From JADJPO01 sp963828555 (lineage in GTDB: Bacteria > Actinomycetota > Actinomycetes > Actinomycetales > Kineosporiaceae): a stretch of DNA of 64,000 bases. The notes under the pieces were generated by a model. It saw nothing but the letters and a program-made list of their open reading frames with translations, was not told the origin of the DNA and made no database searches. How positions within the stretch are numbered: position 1 is the stretch's first letter; every line of letters starts with the position of its first letter. The DNA is taken from assembly GCA_963828555.1 (NCBI GenBank), contig CAWHEL010000002.1, positions 1,302,001-1,366,000 of the forward strand. Reading direction: 5' to 3'. Shown here piece after piece: positions 58,117 to 64,000 of this stretch. The position numbers and the translations under genes are program-made.

Positions 58117-59052
58117 GTGACCGCCCCGACCACCGGCCCGCTCAGCCTGGACCGCGCCCGCATCGCCTACCAGGGCGAGCCCGGCGCCAACTCGGACGCC
58201 GCGTGCCGTCAGGTCTACCCCGACCTCGCGCCGCTGCCGTGCCCGACCTTCGAGGACGCGTTCGAGGCGGTCGACTCGGGCCTGGCCGAGCTGGCGATGA
58301 TCCCGATCGAGAACTCGATCGCCGGGCGGGTGGCCGACATTCACCACCTGCTGCCCGAGTCCGGTCTCTACGTCATCGGCGAGCACTTTCTGCCGATCCA
58401 CTTCCAGCTGCTGGGCGTGCCCGGCGCGACCCTGGACGGGATCAACAGCGTCCGCAGCCACATCCACGGCCTGGGCCAGTGCCGCCGCATCGTGCGCCAG
58501 CACGGCTGGACGGCGCACGTTGCCGACGACACCGCCGGCGCGGCCCGGGAGGTGGCCGAGCGGGGTGACCCGAGCGTGGCTGCTCTGGCCCCGAGGCTGG
58601 CGGCCTCGCTGTACGGGCTGGACATCCTGGCCGAGGACGTCGAGGACGAGCACCGCAACACCACCCGCTTCCTGGTGCTGGCCCGCGAGCCCCGCGAGTA
58701 CCCGCAGGACGAGGGTCCGATGATCACCACCTTCGTGTTCCGGGTGCGCAACGTGCCGGCCGCGCTCTACAAGGCGATGGGCGGTTTCGCCACCAACGGC
58801 GTCAACATGACCAAGCTGGAGAGCTACCAGCTCGGTGGCACCTTTTTCGCCACCCAGTTCTACGCCGACGTCGAGGGGCACCCCAAGGACGTCTCACTCA
58901 CCCTGGCCCTGGAGGAGCTGGCCTTCTTCTCGGTGCACACCCGCATCCTGGGCACCTATCCGGCCAGCCCCTTCCGGGCGGAGATCGCCGAGCCGGCCGA
59001 GAACCGCACGCTGCGCCCACAGCCGCCGTCGACGTCCGATGCCGTCGTATGA
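58117..59052 (+). CDS. pheA: Prephenate dehydratase
   Basis: This 311-residue enzyme converts prephenate to phenylpyruvate in phenylalanine synthesis. The catalytic domain shows IAYQGEPGANSDAACRQVYP, LAMIPIENSIAGRVADIHHL and the active-site EHRNTTRFLVLAREP (Thr-Arg-Phe). A C-terminal ACT domain (TTFVFRVRNVPAALYKAMGG, FATNGVNMTKLESYQLGG) provides feedback control by phenylalanine. GTG 58117 was chosen because the frame upstream has no homologous sequence. It is monofunctional, without chorismate mutase, as usual for actinobacteria. Confidence 0.95.
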   Translation: MTAPTTGPLSLDRARIAYQGEPGANSDAACRQVYPDLAPLPCPTFEDAFEAVDSGLAELAMIPIENSIAGRVADIHHLLPESGLYVIGEHFLPIHFQLLGVPGATLDGINSVRSHIHGLGQCRRIVRQHGWTAHVADDTAGAAREVAERGDPSVAALAPRLAASLYGLDILAEDVEDEHRNTTRFLVLAREPREYPQDEGPMITTFVFRVRNVPAALYKAMGGFATNGVNMTKLESYQLGGTFFATQFYADVEGHPKDVSLTLALEELAFFSVHTRILGTYPASPFRAEIAEPAENRTLRPQPPSTSDAVV

Positions 59053-59057
59053 GGTTG

Positions 59058-59112
59058 TCTAGCTGCATGGCTAGATAGCGGTAGATCGACCCAGAGACCG
59101 AAAGCGGTAGAT
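59058..59112 (+). promoter_or_regulatory. Palindrome and direct repeats before the S33 peptidase gene
   Basis: TCTAGC and GCTAGA form an inverted repeat with a 6-base spacer (59058-59075). Then AGCGGTAGAT occurs at 59077-59086 and again at 59103-59112, 26 bases apart. The region is less GC-rich than its surroundings and is probably the peptidase promoter. Confidence 0.4.
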
Positions 59113-59182
59113 TCCACCCGCCTGACCGATCCGTCTCGCGACCATCGTTCGGAGGTCGGCGCCGCCGGGAGGGCTGACTTTC

Positions 59183-61051
59183 ATGAAGCAGGTCGGACGC
59201 GTTGCCGCTGTCGGGGTGGCCTTGGCACTGTCCGTGGCCATGGTGCCAGCCGTGGCGGCGCAGGCCGGCGCCGCGCCGTCCGCCGCGCCGTCCGCCGCGG
59301 TCGCCGCCCTCGCCGCCACGGCTCCGGTCGCCGATCTCGACGACTTCCGGTCCAACCGTCGCTACGCCAGATACTTCACCCAGCGGATCCGCTGGTCGGC
59401 CAAGACCTGCCCCCAGGGCGGCTTCTTCAACGGGATCATGGAGTGCGCCCGGATCAAGGTGCCCAAGGACTGGTACCACCTGTCGGCCGGCGACATCTAC
59501 GTCGGGCTGAGCCGGCTCGGCGGAGACGCCAGGCAGCCGCGGCGGGCGCGGCTGCTGCTGACCAATCCGGGCGGCCCCGGCGGTGACGGCCTCGAGTTCG
59601 GGGTGATCAGCGCGCTCTTCCTCGGGGTGAACAAGACCCACACCACGATCGGCATCGACCCGCGGGGGGTCGGGCTGAGCACCCAGCTGCGCTGTTCCAA
59701 CGAGCGGCTGGGGGCGGGGTCCTACCGCGCCGACGGCGACTCGCGCAGCTACACCCCCGAGCAGGTGGTGGCCGACGCCAAGGTGCTGGCGGCGTACGTG
59801 GCCGCCTGCGCGAGGACGACCAAGAGCTTCCTGCCCTACGTCAACTCCGACCAGACGGCCCGCGACTTCAACCTGGTCCGGCACCTGATGGGCTACAAGA
59901 CGCTCGACTACTACGGCGTCTCCTACGGCACCTGGCTGGGCTCGCTGCTGGAGAAGATGTTCCCGAACAAGGTCGCTCGGGTCGTCCTCGACGCCAACAC
60001 CGACTGGGCCAGCGGCTCCTTCGACACGGTCTTCTCCTACCAGCCGAAGGCGTTCCAGGCGCAGTTCGACCGGGTGTTCCTGCCCTGGCTGGGCCGGCAC
60101 GACGCCGTCTACCACCTGGGCGGCTCGGCGCAGGCGGTGAACGCCACCTACGAGCGGATCCGCGAGGCGGCCAAGGCCGGTCGCTTCGGGCGGATCGGCA
60201 CCCCGGACATCCTCGACGCCTACCTGGTCGAGGCCCAGTACTCGACGTTCGCCTGGGACGACGCCGGCCTGATGCTGGGCACGATGCTGGCGGCGATGGA
60301 CGGCGACGCCGCAGCGCTGAAGGACGTGCAGGATGTGTTGGCCGAGACGGCGAAGGACGACGTGGACGTGCGCAGCGTGTACACCGCCGTGCGCTGCAAC
60401 GACACCGCCGCGGAGCGTTCGACCAGCCGCTGGTTCGCTGCAACGGAGCCCCTGGCTAGGGCCTACCCGTTGACGGGCGCCGGTGAGCTGGCCAACCTGT
60501 GCGCAGCCTGGCCCTACAAGCCGGCGCTGAGCCGTGCGGTGCTGGCCCGGCCGGTGCGCGGGGTGCTGATGCTGCAGACCGAGGCTGACCCGGCCACCGG
60601 ATACGTGGGCGCGTTGAACACCCGGATGAAGGCCAAGGGCCAACTGCGCATGCTGGCCGTGGACGACGCGGCCGGGCACGGCTCGGGGCTGCTGGTCTCC
60701 GCGTGCGCCGGCAAGGCCGTGGTGGCCTACCTCAGCAAGGGCGTCTACCCCAAGGGCAACGTCTACTGCGCCTCGACGCCGATCCAGTCCGGGGAGGTCA
60801 GCGACACCCGGGTCTACGAGTTCTTCAACCGTGCCTCGGCGTCCCGGCCGCTGCCGGCGGCCTACGCCTACCCCGAGCGCGACCTGAGCGAGCCCGCCGT
60901 CGACCCCACGGTGACCGCCCGGGCCGGCGCCCCGACCCCCACCCTGCCCTTCGGCGCCACAGCCCAGGCCTGGCCCTGGACCAAGCGCCAACCCGTCAAC
61001 CCCTGGGCCGAACCCTTCGCCGCCCTCCTCGCCGCCGCCGCCACCCCCTGA
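59183..61051 (+). CDS. Secreted S33 tripeptidyl aminopeptidase-like hydrolase
   Basis: This 622-residue protein has a clear signal peptide (KQVGRVAAVGVALALSVAMV, ending AAQAGAA) and an alpha/beta-hydrolase fold of the TAP family. It shows the oxyanion loop LLTNPGGPGGDGLEF, GIDPRGVGLSTQLRCS, the nucleophile elbow YYGVSYGTWLGSLLEKMFP with Ser near residue 248, and MLQTEADPATGYVGA and DDAAGHGSGLLVSAC supplying Asp and His. Such secreted enzymes remove tripeptides from peptide N-termini. The 3' end precedes a palindromic terminator. Confidence 0.92.
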   Translation: MKQVGRVAAVGVALALSVAMVPAVAAQAGAAPSAAPSAAVAALAATAPVADLDDFRSNRRYARYFTQRIRWSAKTCPQGGFFNGIMECARIKVPKDWYHLSAGDIYVGLSRLGGDARQPRRARLLLTNPGGPGGDGLEFGVISALFLGVNKTHTTIGIDPRGVGLSTQLRCSNERLGAGSYRADGDSRSYTPEQVVADAKVLAAYVAACARTTKSFLPYVNSDQTARDFNLVRHLMGYKTLDYYGVSYGTWLGSLLEKMFPNKVARVVLDANTDWASGSFDTVFSYQPKAFQAQFDRVFLPWLGRHDAVYHLGGSAQAVNATYERIREAAKAGRFGRIGTPDILDAYLVEAQYSTFAWDDAGLMLGTMLAAMDGDAAALKDVQDVLAETAKDDVDVRSVYTAVRCNDTAAERSTSRWFAATEPLARAYPLTGAGELANLCAAWPYKPALSRAVLARPVRGVLMLQTEADPATGYVGALNTRMKAKGQLRMLAVDDAAGHGSGLLVSACAGKAVVAYLSKGVYPKGNVYCASTPIQSGEVSDTRVYEFFNRASASRPLPAAYAYPERDLSEPAVDPTVTARAGAPTPTLPFGATAQAWPWTKRQPVNPWAEPFAALLAAAATP

Positions 61052-61081
61052 CCCACGCGGGCACGGCGCCACCCCTCCGTT

Positions 61082-61134
61082 GGGCACGGCGTGACGTTGC
61101 GCTCGCCAGACGGGCACAACGTCACGCCGTCCCC
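61082..61134. repeat. Family D palindrome / terminator
   Basis: GGGCACGGCGTGACGTTG pairs with CAACGTCACGCCGTCCCC around CGCTCGCCAGACGGGCA. It lies 30 bases after the peptidase stop. A solo arm of the same sequence is at 21872-21896. The rest of 61135-61270 shows no gene. Confidence 0.7.
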
Positions 61135-61270
61135 GTGTGGGGTGGGTGCAAGGACGCGCAGTGCGGGCGGATTGCTCACGAATAGTCACTGCGTGCCCGG
61201 CTTGCGACACGCGATCAGGGTGTATGGCCACGTCTTAGGTCCACGCTAGACAGCCGGATACCGTTCCAGA

Positions 61271-62461
61271 ATGGACCCGGTACGCAACCCCTACGCCCCC
61301 GGCGCCGGCCAGCGTCCGCCCGAGCTGGCCGGCCGCGACAGCGAGCTGGAGACCTTCGACATCGTCCTGGAACGGGTGGCCAAGCGCCGGCCCGAGCGCA
61401 GCGTCGTCCTGACCGGTCTGCGCGGGGTCGGCAAGACGGTGCTGCTCAACACCCTGCGCTCGGCCGCCGTCCGCCGCGGCTGGGGCACCGGCAAGCTCGA
61501 GGCGCGCCCCGACCAGTCGTTGCGCCGTCCGCTGGCCGCTGCCCTGCACCTCGCCGTCCGCGAGTTGGCCGCACCCAAGTCCGAGTCCGATCACGTGCTC
61601 GGGGTGCTGAAGTCGTTCGCGCTCAAGGAGAATCGGGTCGGCACCAAGCTGCGCGAGCGCTGGCAGCCCGGCATCGACGTCCCCACGGTGACCGGCCGCG
61701 CCGACTCCGGCGACGTCGAGATCGACCTGGTCGAGCTGCTGGTGGACGTCGGTGGGCTGGCCGGTGACTGCGGGCGCGGCATCGCGGTGTTCATCGACGA
61801 GATGCAGGATCTCGGCCCGGACGACGTCTCCGCCCTCTGCGCGGCCGCTCACGAGATCAGCCAGACCGGCTTGCCGTTTGTCGTCGTCGGCGCCGGCCTG
61901 CCGCATCTTCCCGCCGTCCTCTCGGCCAGTAAGTCTTACAGCGAGAGGCTGTTCCGCTACGCGCGGATCGATCGGCTGGATCGCCCCGCCGCCGATCGGG
62001 CGCTCAGCGCGCCCGCCAAGGAGGAGGACGCCGAGTTCACCGCCGACGCCCTCGAGGCGATGTACGAGGCGACCGCCGGCTATCCCTACTTCGTGCAGGC
62101 CTACGGCAAGGTGGCCTGGGACGTCGCCCCGCGCAGCCCGATCAACGCGGACGACGTGCGGATGGCCGCGCCGGAGGCCGAGGCCGAACTGGCGGTCGGG
62201 TTCTTCGGATCGCGGTTCGAGCGGGCCACCCCGGCCGAGCGCGAGTACCTGCGGGCGATGGCCGACGTGATGGACGACGGCGACCCCGACGCCACAGCCA
62301 CCACCTCCTCGATCGCCGAGGCCCTGGGCCGTAAACCGCAGTCGCTCTCCCCTGCCCGCGACGCCCTGATCAAGAAGGGGCTGGTCTACAGCGGTGAGCG
62401 CGGCCGGATCGCCTTCACCGTGCCCCACTTCGGGCGCTACCTTCGCCGCCATGGCGACTGA
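61271..62461 (+). CDS. AAA-type ATP-binding protein with C-terminal winged helix
   Basis: This 396-residue protein starts MDPVRNPYAPGAGQRPPELA and has Walker A in LTGLRGVGKTVLLN (residues 49-56) and Walker B in GIAVFIDEMQDLGPDD. It also has sensor-like VVGAGLPHLPAVLS and SYSERLFRYARIDRLD. The last 90 residues form a winged helix (TSSIAEALGRKPQSLSPARD then ALIKKGLVYSGERGRIAFTV). The layout matches Orc1/Cdc6- or MoxR-like ATPases found as single genes in actinobacteria; the role is unknown. It is followed after 18 bases by the acyltransferase gene. Confidence 0.82.
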   Translation: MDPVRNPYAPGAGQRPPELAGRDSELETFDIVLERVAKRRPERSVVLTGLRGVGKTVLLNTLRSAAVRRGWGTGKLEARPDQSLRRPLAAALHLAVRELAAPKSESDHVLGVLKSFALKENRVGTKLRERWQPGIDVPTVTGRADSGDVEIDLVELLVDVGGLAGDCGRGIAVFIDEMQDLGPDDVSALCAAAHEISQTGLPFVVVGAGLPHLPAVLSASKSYSERLFRYARIDRLDRPAADRALSAPAKEEDAEFTADALEAMYEATAGYPYFVQAYGKVAWDVAPRSPINADDVRMAAPEAEAELAVGFFGSRFERATPAEREYLRAMADVMDDGDPDATATTSSIAEALGRKPQSLSPARDALIKKGLVYSGERGRIAFTVPHFGRYLRRHGD

Positions 62462-62479
62462 GCAGCTGAGGATCAGGAC

Positions 62480-64000
62480 ATGAGGAACCGTCTGGCGCCC
62501 CAGGGTGAGGCGGACGGCCCCGTTGCCGACGGCACTGACGTCGCCCGGTCCCTCGACGAGCCGGTCATGGCAGCCTCGATCGAGGCCTACGCCACCGCGC
62601 ACGGCCAGTCGGTGGGTGCGGTGCGGGACGAGGCGGCGAAGTACCTGCGGGAGATGCTCGCCTCGCACTCCGAACGTGCCACCCGGACCTGGAACCGGTT
62701 CGGGGCGTGGATGCTTCGCGCTCACGACGTTCTGGTGGACGAGGACGAGCTGGTACGGCTGCGCGAGCTCGATCGCGGGCACAGCCTGGCTCTGGTCTTC
62801 TCGCACCGGTCCTATCTCGACGGCTGGGTGCTGCCCCAGGCCCTGGCCCAGCGCGGGTTCTCGCCCACCTACACCTTCGGCGGCGCGAACCTGGACCTGC
62901 CCCTGCTCGGGGCGATGGCCAGCCGCACCGGGATCATCTTCATCCGGCGGGCGACCCGGGAGCTGCCCGTCTACCGGCTCGCCCTGCGCGGGTACATCGC
63001 CCAGCTCGTCGGGCGGCGCAGCAACCTGGCCTGGTCCATCGAGGGGGGCCGCACCCGCACCGGCAAGCTGCGGCCCCCGGTCCTGGGCCTCCTGCACTAC
63101 CTCTGCGAAGCCGCCGAAGCCGCCGAAGCCGCCGAGGGCGGTGCGGCCGCTCGCCCGGCAGCGGCGTCCGGCGGTTCGCCCGACGTCATGGTGGTTCCGG
63201 TCTCGATCGTCTACGACCAGTTGCACGAGGTCGCCGGCATGACCGCCGAGGCGCTCGGCAGCCGGAAGCGGCCGGAGGACCTCGCCTCACTGATCCGCTT
63301 CGCCCGCTCCCAGCGCAACCGGCTCGGACGGGTCTACCTGTCGATCGGTGAACCGCTGCCGCTGCGCTCGCGTCTGGCCGAGCTGCGTGCCCAGGGCACC
63401 GAGGAGTCGAAGATCGTCGAGCGGCTGGCCCTGGACGTCAGCCACCGGATCAACCGGGCGACGCCGGTGACCACCACGGCCATCGTCTGCCTGGCACTGC
63501 TCGGCGCCGACCGGGCGTTGACCTTCGACCGGGTCCTGGCCACCGTGCACCCGCTGGCCGAGTACATCGCCGCCCGGCATTGGCCGGTCGCCGGCGCCGC
63601 GTCCCTCATCGATCGGTCGACGATCCGCCGGGCGCTGCACGAGCTCGTGGCCTCGGGCGTGCTCAGCTGCTACGACGCGGGCACCGAACCGGTCTGGCGG
63701 ATCGCCGAGCACCAGCACCTCGTGGCCGCCTTCTACCGCAACACCACGATCCACATCCTGGTCGGGCGAGCGATCGGCGAGGTGGCCCTGCTCGCGGCGG
63801 AGAAGGCCCCGGACACGGTTCCCCAGAAGGCCGACGAGCAGGTGCCGGACGACGTGGCGCGGGTCGAGCTGGCCAGCCGCCTCGCCTGGGAGCAGGCGCT
63901 CCGGCTGCGCGAGCTGTTCAAGTTCGAGTTCTTCTTCCCCTCCCGCGGGGCATTCCAGCAGGAGCTGCGCGACGAGCTGGCCCTGCTCACGCCGGCGGAC
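62480..64000 (+). CDS. Glycerol-3-phosphate acyltransferase (PlsB-like), 3'-truncated by window edge
   Basis: Starting at ATG 62480 the frame stays open through all 507 codons to base 64000. Acyltransferase motif I is FSHRSYLDGWVLPQ (His109, Asp114), motif II GIIFIRRATRELPVYRLALR, motif III WSIEGGRTRTGKLRPPVLGL and motif IV VMVVPVSIVYDQL. This is the PlsB pattern: transfer of an acyl chain to glycerol-3-phosphate at the membrane. An Ala/Glu repeat (CEAAEAAEAAEGGAAAR) encoded by GCCGCCGAA units is inserted between motifs III and IV. The region after 63480 corresponds to the C-terminal helical domain. Confidence 0.9.
   Translation, partial: MRNRLAPQGEADGPVADGTDVARSLDEPVMAASIEAYATAHGQSVGAVRDEAAKYLREMLASHSERATRTWNRFGAWMLRAHDVLVDEDELVRLRELDRGHSLALVFSHRSYLDGWVLPQALAQRGFSPTYTFGGANLDLPLLGAMASRTGIIFIRRATRELPVYRLALRGYIAQLVGRRSNLAWSIEGGRTRTGKLRPPVLGLLHYLCEAAEAAEAAEGGAAARPAAASGGSPDVMVVPVSIVYDQLHEVAGMTAEALGSRKRPEDLASLIRFARSQRNRLGRVYLSIGEPLPLRSRLAELRAQGTEESKIVERLALDVSHRINRATPVTTTAIVCLALLGADRALTFDRVLATVHPLAEYIAARHWPVAGAASLIDRSTIRRALHELVASGVLSCYDAGTEPVWRIAEHQHLVAAFYRNTTIHILVGRAIGEVALLAAEKAPDTVPQKADEQVPDDVARVELASRLAWEQALRLRELFKFEFFFPSRGAFQQELRDELALLTPAD

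Noticed and set aside
58898..61231. 777-codon open frame on the minus strand
   Set aside because: It lies opposite the S33 peptidase with its signal peptide and catalytic triad. Composition (Gly, Val, His, Gln blocks) is that of a shadow frame.
61235..63226. 663-codon minus-strand open frame over the AAA and PlsB genes
   Set aside because: It runs opposite two genes with clear motifs and has no recognisable domain of its own.
62505..63351. Plus-strand open frames at 62505-63242 and 62707-63351
   Set aside because: They are out of frame with the acyltransferase motifs; the real frame begins at 62480 and stays open to the window end.

Overview
The window is about 70% or more G+C with dense, often overlapping genes, many GTG starts and actinobacterial family versions: LuxR-type two-component pairs, an SSI-type protease inhibitor, a stand-alone LigD-type polymerase, secreted S33 peptidase, fused branched-chain keto-acid dehydrogenase E1 and a CaiB/GcdH pair. 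It is a chromosomal segment of a high-GC actinobacterium. No rRNA, tRNA, CRISPR array, insertion sequence or phage gene was seen. All family calls rest on motif reading; no database search was run.

Layout. 1-13 kb: end of an AGE-type sugar epimerase, an S51 peptidase, a cyclopropane-synthase-like methyltransferase, a frameshifted EAL-HDOD gene, small unknowns, a sensor kinase with a damaged 3' end plus its regulator, an FAD reductase of the DHCR24/TmsA type and a DUF1015 gene. The methyltransferase and reductase could together make 10-methyl fatty acids. 13-25 kb: phosphoglucomutase, a HipA-like kinase with DUF3037, pirin, Fpg/Nei glycosylase, an ATP-grasp ligase flanked by two NylB-like serine hydrolases, a hydratase and a LigD polymerase. 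25-38 kb: glutaryl-CoA dehydrogenase plus class III CoA-transferase, two decayed regulator fragments, a CPBP membrane protein divergent from a second two-component pair, AraC-VOC, AlkD, S9 peptidase, Nei and HMG-CoA lyase. 38-44 kb: gamma carbonic anhydrase, SSI lipoprotein, fused E1, macro-domain protein and PBP4. 44.7-52.9 kb: a complete ten-gene V/A-type ATPase operon ending in a universal stress protein. 53-64 kb: DAO-type oxidase, an ALDH7-like dehydrogenase with NYN and Tpx genes, a degenerate SGNH protein, prephenate dehydratase, a secreted S33 peptidase, an AAA ATPase and the start of a PlsB-type acyltransferase.

The most unusual structural signal is a family of nine dispersed 76-86 bp inverted repeats (arms near AACCTGCTCATGCTCCGC) between 0.7 and 35.7 kb, plus one solo arm. 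They sit only between genes, usually flush with a stop or start codon. Their central segments fall into at least two conserved subtypes, and one subtype occurs in both orientations. They look like a small non-autonomous mobile or regulatory palindrome. A second family (GAATTC-containing palindromes) lies in two divergent promoter regions, including the one upstream of the ATPase operon. Many other gene ends carry long hairpins.

Several loci show single-base or short indels (EAL-HDOD gene, 4986-5223, kinase 3' end, 36541-36766), so the window mixes intact operons with real gene decay or assembly errors.
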